Source of the DNA: Nitrospirota bacterium | Lineage (GTDB): Bacteria > Nitrospirota > Thermodesulfovibrionia > Thermodesulfovibrionales > UBA6898 | Assembly: GCA_004321925.1 (NCBI GenBank) | Contig: SCQH01000052.1 | Span: forward strand, 1 to 38,735 | Direction of reading: 5' to 3' | DNA length: 38,735 nucleotides | Shown here: positions 16,526 to 23,609 of the stretch, piece by piece | Position numbering within the stretch: the stretch's first letter is position 1 | Layout of the letters: each line of letters begins with the position of its first letter | Translations under genes and position numbers: made by a program | Notes under the pieces: generated by a model | What the model saw: only the letters and a program-made list of their open reading frames with translations | The model's database searches: none | What the model was told of the DNA's origin: nothing

Positions 16526-16843
16526 ATGCTGGGGAAAACATATGCGGTCTATATTATGGCTAACGCCAGACCGACGTTATATGTTGGGGTAACGAATGAC
16601 CTTGTGCGAAGGGTCTACGAGCATAAGACCAATCTTAACCCTCAGTGCTTTACTGCCAGGTATTATCTGCACCGGCTTATTTATTATGAGTTTTGTGAAG
16701 ATAGCCGTAGTGCAATTGTCAGAGAAAAACAGATAAAGAATATGAGCAGACAAGCCAAGCAAGAGCTTATTAGAAAGTGGAATCCAGCCATGAAAGACAT
16801 GTATGAAGACATTACAGGAAGGATTCCGGACAAGCCGGAATGA
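16526..16843 (+). CDS. GIY-YIG nuclease family protein
   Basis: A 105-residue single-domain GIY-YIG protein of the small bacterial UPF0213-like class. The motif is seen as [29 protein letters not shown]: the first Tyr pair in YAVYI and YVG, the catalytic Arg in RRVYEHK, then [21 protein letters not shown], which supplies the metal-binding Glu region, and a C-terminal basic helix with KWNPAMKD. The gene uses more AT-rich codons than its neighbours, which fits recent acquisition. It is enclosed by 33-bp inverted repeats, the right one overlapping its last 22 bases. There is no ribosome-binding site distinct from the -10. The substrate is unknown. Confidence 0.88.
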   Translation: MLGKTYAVYIMANARPTLYVGVTNDLVRRVYEHKTNLNPQCFTARYYLHRLIYYEFCEDSRSAIVREKQIKNMSRQAKQELIRKWNPAMKDMYEDITGRIPDKPE

Positions 16844-16854
16844 CAGTCATACAA
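16822..16854 (-). repeat. Right 33-bp inverted repeat of GIY-YIG cassette
   Basis: Reverse complement of 16472-16504 with one mismatch. It overlaps the end of the GIY-YIG gene and includes its TGA stop (16841-16843). Confidence 0.85.
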
Positions 16855-16987
16855 CGGATGCACGGTTGCATATATTTTCGTAAATCCGCATTGGCTGCAT
16901 TTTTCTGAAACTAATGGTTTGTCGGTGAAATGCTGAATATTAGGCATCTCTTCTTGGTCACCTTATATGGGAAATCATATGAAAAGG

Positions 16988-16993
16988 TATAAT
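16988..16993 (+). promoter_or_regulatory. -10 element directly before the VF530-type gene
   Basis: TATAAT ends five bases before ATG 16999, a spacing that would place the transcript start at or next to the A of the start codon. No good -35 is seen. An alternative pair is TTGGTC (16954-16959) and TATGAA (16978-16983), 18 bp apart, which would give a short leader. Confidence 0.4.
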
Positions 16994-16998
16994 AGGAC

Positions 16999-17274
16999 AT
17001 GACCGAGCAACAACCACATCAATCAAGCGACCCTCTTCATGGGGTCACTCTGGAGATGATCCTTACCGAGCTGGTCGAAAATTACGGGTGGGAGGAGATG
17101 GGGAGGACCATCCGCATCAGGTGCTTTACCTTTGACCCGAGCATCAAGTCCAGCCTGCAATTCCTCAGAAGGACCCCCTGGGCCAGGAAGAAGGTCGAGA
17201 CTATGTACCTGAGATATAAGCGCTATATGCAGAGACAGGCAAAGCGCGAGGCACGCTCGGAAGAAAGAGAATAA
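16999..17274 (+). CDS. VF530 family DNA-binding protein (DUF2132)
   Basis: A 91-residue protein with the compact VF530 fold. The conserved stretch runs DPLHGVTLEMILTELVENYG, WEEMGRTIRIRCFTFDPSIK, SSLQFLRRTPWARKKVETMY, followed by a basic tail rich in Arg, Lys and Gln. The family is short, widespread and annotated as DNA-binding on structural grounds; its cellular role is not known. It starts at ATG 16999 with a -10 element immediately before and no separate ribosome-binding site. It lies between the GIY-YIG cassette and the thiamine operon and appears monocistronic. Confidence 0.88.
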   Translation: MTEQQPHQSSDPLHGVTLEMILTELVENYGWEEMGRTIRIRCFTFDPSIKSSLQFLRRTPWARKKVETMYLRYKRYMQRQAKREARSEERE

Positions 17275-17364
17275 GTTCTTAGTTTTTAGTTCTTAATTCT
17301 TAGTTACTGTAGATAACGCCTTATTCCATAACTTAAAACTCAAAATTCAAAACTTAGAACTTTC
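17275..17364. repeat. AT-rich imperfect inverted repeat
   Basis: Bases 17273-17309 consist of short direct repeats of TTCTTAGTT-like units, and 17331-17364 is roughly their reverse complement (AAGTTCTTAGTTTT against the complement of AAAACTTAGAACTT). The arms can fold into a long weak hairpin. It lies between the VF530-type gene and the thiamine promoter and has no coding potential. Confidence 0.5.
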
Positions 17365-17388
17365 TTTTGCTCTTTGCTGCTTCTTGGT

Positions 17389-17417
17389 TTGACATAATTG
17401 TCCTGCTCAACTATACT
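17389..17417 (+). promoter_or_regulatory. Sigma-70-type promoter of thiamine operon
   Basis: A perfect TTGACA (17389-17394) and TATACT (17412-17417) are separated by 17 bp. Transcription should begin near 17424, just before the TPP riboswitch. Confidence 0.85.
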
Positions 17418-17425
17418 TAATTTTA

Positions 17426-17518
17426 CCCTTGGGGGAGGCATAAGGCCTGAGAGTTTCTCGTTTTAACGGGAGAGACCCCTTGAACCTGATACGGGCCATT
17501 CCGTCGTAGGGAACAGGG
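17426..17518 (+). ncRNA. TPP riboswitch (THI element)
   Basis: Aptamer that binds thiamine pyrophosphate and controls the downstream thi genes. The conserved parts are all present: GGGGGAGGC and GGCCTGAGAG in the pyrimidine-sensing arm, ACCCCTTGAACCTGAT, then ACGGG, and CGTAGGGAA near the 3' end. The outer stem P1 is CCCTTG (17426-17431) with CAGGG (17514-17518). A terminator follows 15 bases later, so control is by early termination of transcription when TPP is abundant. Confidence 0.96.
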
Positions 17519-17532
17519 ACAATGTAAAAGGC

Positions 17533-17565
17533 AGCCGTATCTCAACCCGGGATATGGCTTTTTTT
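17533..17565 (+). terminator. Riboswitch expression-platform terminator
   Basis: AGCCGTATC (17533-17541) pairs with GATATGGCT (17551-17559), including one G-T pair, around a 9-nt loop; T-run 17559-17565. It ends five bases before the thiS ATG, the expected position for an attenuator worked by the TPP aptamer. Confidence 0.9.
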
Positions 17566-17570
17566 ATTGC

Positions 17571-17774
17571 ATGAAACTGACGGTTAACGGCGAGATCATC
17601 GATGACGTGAAGGCAGGCACCATTTCTGAGCTGCTTGGTGAGCTCAAGGTTGCGCCCGGGCGGGTCGCGGTCGAGGTCAATATGGCCGTTATCAGGAAGG
17701 CTGATCATGACACCTTCCGCCTGCATGACGGGGACGTCATCGAGATCGTCAACTTCGTCGGCGGCGGATCATAA
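17571..17774 (+). CDS. thiS: Thiamine biosynthesis sulfur carrier ThiS
   Basis: Ubiquitin-like carrier whose C-terminal glycine is made into a thiocarboxylate that delivers sulfur to thiazole synthase ThiG. It has 67 residues: MKLTVNGEIIDDV at the start, the beta-grasp core VAVEVNMAVI, and the end GDVIEIVNFVGGGS. The usual family ends in Gly-Gly; here a Ser follows the glycines (GGC GGC GGA TCA TAA). The ATG is five bases after the terminator T-run and has no ribosome-binding site, yet this start gives the normal family N-terminus. First gene of the TPP-controlled operon; thiG follows after 12 bases. The adenylyltransferase ThiF is not in the window. Confidence 0.93.
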   Translation: MKLTVNGEIIDDVKAGTISELLGELKVAPGRVAVEVNMAVIRKADHDTFRLHDGDVIEIVNFVGGGS

Positions 17775-17786
17775 GAGGAGACTACC

Positions 17787-18557
17787 ATGGAAGACAAGTT
17801 CATCATACGGGGAATAGAGTTCCGGTCGCGGCTCTGGGTCGGGACCGGAAAATACAAGGATTTCGACGAGACGCGGCGGGCGATCGAGGCCTCGGGAGCG
17901 GACGTCGTGACCGTGGCGGTCAGGAGGACAAACATCACCGACAGGAAGTCCGAAAATCTCCTGGACTTCATCGACCCGAAAAAATACAAGATCCTCCCGA
18001 ACACCGCAGGCTGTTATACGGTCGAGGATGCCCTCAGGTACTCGCGGCTTGCGCGGGAGGCCGGGGTTTCCGACCTCATCAAGCTGGAGGTGATCGGAGA
18101 CGAAAAGACCCTCTTCCCCGACAACATCGGTCTGCTGGAGGCAACCGAAATCCTTGCAAAGGAAGGGTTCATCGTCCTGCCGTATACGACCGATGACCCG
18201 GTCATGGCAAAACGGCTGGTCGATGCAGGAGCAGCCGCGGTCATGCCGCTTGCGGCGCCGATCGGCTCGGGCCTCGGCATCCGCAACCCTTACAACCTCA
18301 AGATCATCCTTGAGCAGGCAACGACCCCGATCATCGTCGATGCCGGGGTCGGGACAGCCTCGGATGTTGCGATCGCTATGGAACTGGGCTGCGACGCCGT
18401 ACTGCTGAACACCGCCATAGCAGGCGCAAAGGACCCGATCATGATGGCAGAGGCAATGAAGCACGGGGTGATGGCCGGAAGGCTGGCCTATAAGGCAGGC
18501 AGGATCGGCAAGAAGCTCTATGCCACGGCAAGCAGTCCCTTTGAAGGGATGCTTTAG
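17787..18557 (+). CDS. thiG: Thiazole synthase
   Basis: ThiG makes thiazole phosphate from deoxyxylulose 5-phosphate, dehydroglycine and ThiS thiocarboxylate. The 256-residue TIM barrel shows [45 protein letters not shown], the Schiff-base Lys region [29 protein letters not shown] and [28 protein letters not shown] at 17773-17780 is a good ribosome-binding site. The enzyme giving dehydroglycine (ThiH or ThiO) is not in the window. Confidence 0.97.
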   Translation: MEDKFIIRGIEFRSRLWVGTGKYKDFDETRRAIEASGADVVTVAVRRTNITDRKSENLLDFIDPKKYKILPNTAGCYTVEDALRYSRLAREAGVSDLIKLEVIGDEKTLFPDNIGLLEATEILAKEGFIVLPYTTDDPVMAKRLVDAGAAAVMPLAAPIGSGLGIRNPYNLKIILEQATTPIIVDAGVGTASDVAIAMELGCDAVLLNTAIAGAKDPIMMAEAMKHGVMAGRLAYKAGRIGKKLYATASSPFEGML

Positions 18558-18581
18558 AAGGCGGCGCGTGGGTGTTGGCGC

Positions 18582-19220
18582 ATGACGTCCGGTGAAGGAC
18601 GGATCGGTTTCAGGGTATATCTCATAACCGACAGGAAGCTGTTCACCAGCGAAGACCTGATGGTTCGCGGCATCGGCGAGGCCTTGCGGGCAGGGGTCAA
18701 AGCGGTGCAGCTCAGAGAAAAGGATATGGCAACGAGAGATCTTCTGGCTCTGGCATACAGACTGCGTGAACTGACCAAAGAGCATGGCGCGGCCCTTTTC
18801 ATCAATGACAGGGTCGACATCGCGATGGCTGCGGAGGCTGACGGCGTGCACCTCGGCGGGACTTCTGTCCCCGTAAGTGCTGCCAGGAAGGCGGCAGGGG
18901 AGAAGCTGCTGATAGGCAGGTCTGCCCACAGCCTTGAAGAGGCGCTGGAGGCCGAAAAGGACGGGGCCGATCTTATGACCTTCGGGCCTGTCTTTGATAC
19001 GCCCTCAAAGAGACGCTACGGAAAGCCTGTCGGCCTTGAACTGCTCGGGCAGGTCGCCAGGCAGGTCTCTGCCCCGGTCTTTGCCATAGGCGGGATAACG
19101 ATGGATTCGATACAGGAGATACAGGCGGCAGGGGCCCACGGGATCGCGCTCATCTCAGGCATCCTTGCTTCGGATACTATTTACGGCAGCGCAATAAACT
19201 TTGTGAGGACAATGACATGA
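18582..19220 (+). CDS. thiE: Thiamine phosphate synthase
   Basis: Joins HMP pyrophosphate and thiazole phosphate to thiamine phosphate. The 212-residue TIM-barrel protein has YLITDRKL, VKAVQLREKDMATRDLL, FINDRVDIAMAAEADGVHLG, IGRSAHSLEEALEAEKDGAD, FGPVFDTPSKRRYGKPVG and FAIGGITMDSIQEIQAAGAHG. All are standard substrate and Mg-binding segments. Its stop overlaps the thiC start as ATGA. Confidence 0.96.
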   Translation: MTSGEGRIGFRVYLITDRKLFTSEDLMVRGIGEALRAGVKAVQLREKDMATRDLLALAYRLRELTKEHGAALFINDRVDIAMAAEADGVHLGGTSVPVSAARKAAGEKLLIGRSAHSLEEALEAEKDGADLMTFGPVFDTPSKRRYGKPVGLELLGQVARQVSAPVFAIGGITMDSIQEIQAAGAHGIALISGILASDTIYGSAINFVRTMT

Positions 19221-20500
19221 CAAGAATAGAACTGGCCAAAAAAGGGATCATTACCGACGAGGTGAAGCAGGTGGCAGCGGCAGAGGGCCTGACCCCTGAA
19301 CAGCTTTCCGAAGATATCGCCGCAGGTTATAGCACCATACCGGTCAACAGCAACCACAAGATCACACCGATCGGGGTCGGCAGGCATATGCGGACGAAGA
19401 TCAACGCCAACATCGGTACGTCGAAGGACAGGATCTCGATAGACGAAGAGATGGAGAAGCTTGCCGTCCTGGTGAAGTACGGGGCTGACGCGGTCATGGA
19501 CCTCTCGACCGGCGGTCCGATAAAGGAACTCAGAAGGATGATGCTCGAAAAGTCACCGGTGGCCGTGGGCACGGTGCCGATCTACCAGGCTGCAGTGCAG
19601 ACGGCTGCCCTGAAAGGCTCGATCTCGAAGATGACAGCAGATGAGCTCTTCTCGGTCATAGAGGAGCATGCTGCTGAGGGGGTCGATTTTGTGACCGTCC
19701 ATTCAGGCCTCACGCTGAGGGCGGTCGAGCGGCTGAAGAAACAGGGGCGCATCCTCGATATCGTCAGCCGGGGGGGCTCGTTCCTCCTGGAATGGATGGT
19801 CTATAACGAGCGGGAGAACCCCCTGTATGAACAGTTCGACCGTCTCCTTGAAATAGCAAAGAAATACGATATGACCCTCAGCCTCGGCGACGGCATGAGG
19901 CCGGGCTGTCTTGCCGACGCTACCGACAGGACCCAGATAGAGGAACTGCTCACCCTGGGCGAGCTCAGGGACACGGCGGTAGAAAATAATGTCCAGGTGA
20001 TCATCGAAGGCCCCGGCCATGTGCCGCTGAACCAGGTCGAGCTGAACGTAAAGCTCCAGAAAGAGATATGCAAGGGCGCACCGTTCTATGTCCTTGGGCC
20101 GCTCGTCACGGACATCGGCATGGGCTATGACCATATCTCTGCAGCCATAGGCGGCGCCGTTGCAGGGGCTGCCGGGGCCGATTTCCTCTGTTATGTGACC
20201 CCTGCCGAGCATATCCGCCTCCCGAGCATCGATGATGTCAGGGAAGGCGTTATCGTCACGAAGCTTGCGGCCCATGCGGCCGACATCGCCAAGGGCATCA
20301 AGGGCGCGATGAAGGCGGACATAGAGATGGCGCGCTGCAGAAAGGCGCTCGACTGGAACGGCCAGATCAGCCATAGCCTGAACCCCGACAAGGTCAGGGC
20401 CTGGAGGGCCGAGGTGCCGCCGACCGAGAACGAGGTCTGCAGCATGTGCGGCGAGTTCTGCGCTATTCGGACGGTCGAAAGGGCGCTGAAGAAAAAGTAG
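19217..20500 (+). CDS. thiC: Phosphomethylpyrimidine synthase ThiC
   Basis: Radical-SAM enzyme converting aminoimidazole ribotide to HMP phosphate. The 427-residue protein has NANIGTSKDR near the start, DLSTGG, the GDGMRPGC and EGPGHVPL segments, PFYVLGPLVTDIGMGYDHIS, and the C-terminal iron-sulfur ligand motif CSMCGEFC (Cx2Cx4C). It overlaps thiE by four bases. The short form without the N-terminal extension is normal for many anaerobes and Desulfobacterota/Nitrospirota-like bacteria. Confidence 0.97.
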   Translation: MTRIELAKKGIITDEVKQVAAAEGLTPEQLSEDIAAGYSTIPVNSNHKITPIGVGRHMRTKINANIGTSKDRISIDEEMEKLAVLVKYGADAVMDLSTGGPIKELRRMMLEKSPVAVGTVPIYQAAVQTAALKGSISKMTADELFSVIEEHAAEGVDFVTVHSGLTLRAVERLKKQGRILDIVSRGGSFLLEWMVYNERENPLYEQFDRLLEIAKKYDMTLSLGDGMRPGCLADATDRTQIEELLTLGELRDTAVENNVQVIIEGPGHVPLNQVELNVKLQKEICKGAPFYVLGPLVTDIGMGYDHISAAIGGAVAGAAGADFLCYVTPAEHIRLPSIDDVREGVIVTKLAAHAADIAKGIKGAMKADIEMARCRKALDWNGQISHSLNPDKVRAWRAEVPPTENEVCSMCGEFCAIRTVERALKKK

Positions 20501-20510
20501 CTCAGCGGTC

Positions 20511-21143
20511 GTGAGCATACGCCATGATGCAGTACTCCTGATCGGCCCGACCGGCTCCGGCAAGTCACCGCTCGGAGATCATCTTGAGGAACACGGGCTT
20601 GCAGGCAGGCGCTGTCATCATTTCGACTTCGGGTCCCGGCTCAGACAGATCGCACTGGAAGAGGTCCCTCCTGAGGAATTTACCCCCCATGAACACCTTT
20701 TTGTCCGTGAGGTGCTCGAAAAGGCTCTGCTTCTCGAAGGTGAACATTTCCCTCTTGCGCAGAAGATCGTTTCGTCCTTTCTCAGGCAGAGGTACTGCCG
20801 GCAGGGGGAGACCCTCATCCTCAACGGCCTGCCGCGCCATGCCGGACAGGCGGCTGCCATGGACGGGCTCGTCTCGATCAGCAGGCTTGTGGTCCTTGAA
20901 TGTTCGACTGAGACCGTCCATGAGCGGATCAGGAAGAATACCGGACAGGACAGGACCGGACGGCCCGATGACGAAAGACACCTTATCGAGAAAAAACTCA
21001 GGCAGTTTCAGGAGCGGACAGCCCCGCTGATCGGGCATTATGAAGACAGGGGCTGTAAGATCATCAGGATCCGGGTGACCGGCGACACCGCCACCGGTGC
21101 GGTCTACGAAGAACTTGTACGCGTCAGGCCTACGGGACGATAG
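20511..21143 (+). CDS. Adenylate-kinase-like P-loop nucleotide kinase in thiamine operon
   Basis: A 210-residue P-loop kinase of the adenylate kinase fold. The Walker A is GPTGSGKSPLGD near residue 12. GSRLRQIALEE matches the NMP-binding region, ILNGLPRHAGQA matches LDGFPRT (Asp replaced by Asn), and TGRPDDERHLIEKKLRQFQERTAPLIGHY matches the C-terminal RxDD...R...Y pattern. The lid is short. The start is GTG 20511, ten bases after thiC and without a good ribosome-binding site. Being last in a TPP-controlled operon that lacks ThiD and ThiL here, it may phosphorylate a thiamine intermediate, but this is inference; it could simply be a divergent NMP kinase. It overlaps the convergent dehydrogenase gene by 14 bases. 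Confidence 0.82.
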   Translation: MSIRHDAVLLIGPTGSGKSPLGDHLEEHGLAGRRCHHFDFGSRLRQIALEEVPPEEFTPHEHLFVREVLEKALLLEGEHFPLAQKIVSSFLRQRYCRQGETLILNGLPRHAGQAAAMDGLVSISRLVVLECSTETVHERIRKNTGQDRTGRPDDERHLIEKKLRQFQERTAPLIGHYEDRGCKIIRIRVTGDTATGAVYEELVRVRPTGR

Positions 21144-22146
21144 CGTATTTTATACCTTCTCCGTTTTTGAGCTTCACAAAGACCTCCTGGATGTCCCTGA
21201 GACGGGAGGTCCCTGAGATCAGCGCATTGACATCGATCTTCCTGCCTTTCAGCAGCGCATGGGAACGTTTTACGTCGTCGGGGGTGAAATGGAACGTGCC
21301 CTTGAGGGTTATCTCATCGTAATGGAGCCTCTCTGCATGGAAGGTGACCGTGGTCCCTGCCCGGCAGCCGCCGAACAGGACGACCGTGCCTCCCCTGCGG
21401 ACATAATCGACAGAGGCCTCCCAGATCGCCGGCTGGCCCGTGCATTCAAAGACATAATCCACGCCGAGGCCCTGGGTACACTCCTTGATCGAACCGACCG
21501 CATCGGAAGGGTCAAAGATGTGATCGGCCCCGAGTTTTTTCGCGGTCTTGAGGCGCGCACGCTCAAGCCCGGTTATCATGACGCGCGCTCCTTTTGCCTT
21601 TGCCAGCATAAGATGGAGGAGCCCGATCGGGCCGGCGCCGATGACGAAGACCGTGTCGCCTTTTTTTATGCCGAGCACCTCCATGCCATGGACCACACAT
21701 GCCAAGGGCTCAAGGAAGGCCGCCTCCTTGAAGTTCAGGCCTTCGGGCTTTCTGAAGACATTCTGCTCGGCCACCTGGCGCGGCAGGAGTATATACTGGG
21801 CAAAGGCGCCGAGCACCTTTTTGGCCATGATCTGCTCGCAGAGGTTGAAGAGCTTTCTCCGGCAATAGGCACAGGTCAGACAGGGGGCGCTGTGGACGGC
21901 CATGACCGGGTCGCCTATCCTGAACCTGCTGACGCCCTTGCCTTTATCAACGATGACCCCTGAAAATTCGTGGCCGAAGGGCCCGGGCATGGGGATGAGG
22001 GTATGGCCCCGTATAAAGGCCTTAAGGTCGGTGCCGCAGGTGAGCGCGGCCTTCACCTCGACCAGCAGTTCCCCTTCAGAGGGCTCGGGAAGCGGGGTGT
22101 CCTGTATCTCGATACTGCCCGGTTTCGTCAGGATCGCCGTGAGCAT
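21130..22146 (-). CDS. Zinc-dependent medium-chain alcohol dehydrogenase
   Basis: A 338-residue MDR-family oxidoreductase of the sorbitol/threonine dehydrogenase type. Catalytic zinc ligands are in ALTCGTDLKAF (Cys) and FGHEFSG (His-Glu). The structural zinc site is the four Cys of CLTCAYCRRKLFNLC. The Rossmann motif is FVIGAGPIGLLHLMLAKA. Substrate is not evident. It is the last gene of a minus-strand set (nitroreductase, GGDEF protein, small membrane protein, dehydrogenase) and starts three bases after the small membrane gene's stop. A second, different dehydrogenase of this class is at 24244. Confidence 0.9.
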   Translation of the reverse strand: MLTAILTKPGSIEIQDTPLPEPSEGELLVEVKAALTCGTDLKAFIRGHTLIPMPGPFGHEFSGVIVDKGKGVSRFRIGDPVMAVHSAPCLTCAYCRRKLFNLCEQIMAKKVLGAFAQYILLPRQVAEQNVFRKPEGLNFKEAAFLEPLACVVHGMEVLGIKKGDTVFVIGAGPIGLLHLMLAKAKGARVMITGLERARLKTAKKLGADHIFDPSDAVGSIKECTQGLGVDYVFECTGQPAIWEASVDYVRRGGTVVLFGGCRAGTTVTFHAERLHYDEITLKGTFHFTPDDVKRSHALLKGRKIDVNALISGTSRLRDIQEVFVKLKNGEGIKYAIVP

Positions 22147-22149
22147 GCC

Positions 22150-22398
22150 TCAGAACTCCATCTTTCCGCCGAGGATCTGGCCGGTCAGGGCTGCCATCAC
22201 GAACAGGGGGATGTACGTATACCCCAGATGGGAGAAGGTCCGTGCGACAAAGATGAGCGGGATCGGCAGGTGGATGCATAGGAACCAGTTCACGGAAAAC
22301 TTCCTGGTCCTGTTCCTCAGATAACCGAACAGGAGGTTGATCATCGTCGTCAGGGAAAACATCCCGATTATAAGGGCCATCTTAGCGCTCAGGTCCAT
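22150..22398 (-). CDS. Small inner-membrane protein of unknown function
   Basis: An 82-residue hydrophobic protein that I do not recognise. Three membrane segments can be seen: MALIIGMFSLTTMINLLFGY, then WFLCIHLPIPLIFVARTF, and YIPLFVMAALTGQILG, with a basic loop RNRTRKF after the first. Its stop is three bases before the dehydrogenase start, so the two are translationally coupled. Length and topology resemble small conserved hypothetical membrane proteins of Nitrospirota-like genomes, but I cannot name a family. Confidence 0.7.
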   Translation of the reverse strand: MDLSAKMALIIGMFSLTTMINLLFGYLRNRTRKFSVNWFLCIHLPIPLIFVARTFSHLGYTYIPLFVMAALTGQILGGKMEF

Positions 22399-22469
22399 GA
22401 GAAAAAATACCTCAAATGGACCATTTTGGTCAAGATGTCCGTCAGGGGCAACGGATAAAGGTCCCCGGA

Positions 22470-23588
22470 TCAGTCCTTTTTGCGGCGTGCGACGAAGATC
22501 CTGTTCTTGCCGAGTTCCTTGGCCCTGTACATGGCGCTGTCAGCCTCCTTGATCAGGGCATCAGCCATCTGCCGGATGTTCTTCCTGAGCTTCACATGCT
22601 CGGAGAGCGAGGCAACGCCGATGCTGCAGGTTATCACCCCTTTGATGTTGAGCGGCATTTCGAGGCCGGGCACCTTCTCCGTCAAAAAGATCTTTTTGCC
22701 GATGCTGGCCCTGAGGTGTTCGGCATATATCGCGGCCTCCTCCTTCTGCATCCCCGGCAGTATCACCGCATATTCGTCGCCTCCATACCGTGCCGTCACC
22801 GCGGCCGTCCCGTGAAAGATCTCCCTGACAATGTCTCCGACCTCCTTCAGGACGGTGCTCCCGGCAAGATGTCCGTGGCGGTCGTTGACCTGCTTGAAAT
22901 GGTCCAGGTCAAAGAATATCATCGAGACATCGCCCCGGGATGCTGCTGCCTTCCCCACCTCCCGCTCGAGGCTCTGGAAAAAAAAGCGGTCGTTATAGAG
23001 CCCGGTCAGGCTGTCCCGCTGAGAAAGCTCCTCAAAGCTCCGTGCGATCAGGGCGTTATGGATAAGGGTCGCGGTATACCCGGCAAAGATCTTCAGCAGG
23101 GCGAGATCTTCGCGGGTGTATTTCGGCGCATCCTTTCGGTTGATGAGCTCGATCACCCCTATGGTCGAGCCTTCGATCAGCAGCGGGGCGCAGATGATCG
23201 ACCGGGTACTGTAGCGTATCCTTTCGGCAACCTTGGGATAGAACGTCGAGTCATTAAGGACATCTTTGCTGATATACGGTTTGCCAAGGCTGTAGGCCTT
23301 CCCGGCAATGCCCCAGGTGGAGGAGAGGAAGGTATTCACCAGTTGGGAAGAGCCCTTCCCGAAACAGGCCGCGAAATAGAGCCGGCCCTCCTTTTTTCTA
23401 TCGTCCCATTTCAGATCGGGGTCGTCCAGCAGGACCGACCCTGATTCTGACGGGACAAGCCTGTTCGCCCAGGTCAGGATCTCGCTGAGCACGGCATTGA
23501 GGTCCACATCACGCACGGAGGTCCGGTGTTTTTTCCTCCGGTTGAGGAGTTTGGAAATGATCGTACTGTTGGCAAAGTAGATCTTCAT
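22470..23588 (-). CDS. GAF-GGDEF diguanylate cyclase
   Basis: A 372-residue soluble protein likely making cyclic di-GMP. A GAF domain lies at about 25-190 (WGIAGKAYSLGKPYISKDVL, SIICAPLLIEGSTIGVIELINR). The GGDEF domain at about 200-370 begins DSLTGLYNDRFFFQSL, with FFDLDHFKQVNDRHGH and the active site RYGGDEYAVILPG. The product-inhibition I-site (RxxD five residues upstream) is absent; the positions read GTAA. It lies 21 bases after the nitroreductase gene. The GAF ligand is unknown. Confidence 0.92.
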   Translation of the reverse strand: MKIYFANSTIISKLLNRRKKHRTSVRDVDLNAVLSEILTWANRLVPSESGSVLLDDPDLKWDDRKKEGRLYFAACFGKGSSQLVNTFLSSTWGIAGKAYSLGKPYISKDVLNDSTFYPKVAERIRYSTRSIICAPLLIEGSTIGVIELINRKDAPKYTREDLALLKIFAGYTATLIHNALIARSFEELSQRDSLTGLYNDRFFFQSLEREVGKAAASRGDVSMIFFDLDHFKQVNDRHGHLAGSTVLKEVGDIVREIFHGTAAVTARYGGDEYAVILPGMQKEEAAIYAEHLRASIGKKIFLTEKVPGLEMPLNIKGVITCSIGVASLSEHVKLRKNIRQMADALIKEADSAMYRAKELGKNRIFVARRKKD

Positions 23589-23609
23589 ATCTGCGCTACC
23601 ACCAGAGTG

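Larger units (their letters stand above)
16472..16854 (+). mobile_element. Putative GIY-YIG inverted-repeat cassette
   Basis: A 383-bp unit made of two 33-bp inverted repeats (one mismatch) enclosing a single GIY-YIG endonuclease-like gene. The right repeat overlaps the 3' end of the gene, and the gene's stop codon lies within it. There are no transposase genes and no clear target-site duplication. That it is mobile is inference from the symmetric layout and from the homing behaviour of some GIY-YIG nucleases. Confidence 0.5.

Noticed and set aside
17769-18929. A 386-codon minus-strand frame over thiG and thiE
   Set aside because: Complete overlap with well-supported thiamine genes; its composition is that of an antisense shadow.
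22416-23444. A 342-codon plus-strand frame over the GAF-GGDEF gene
   Set aside because: The opposite strand has intact GAF and GGDEF motifs; this frame shows none.
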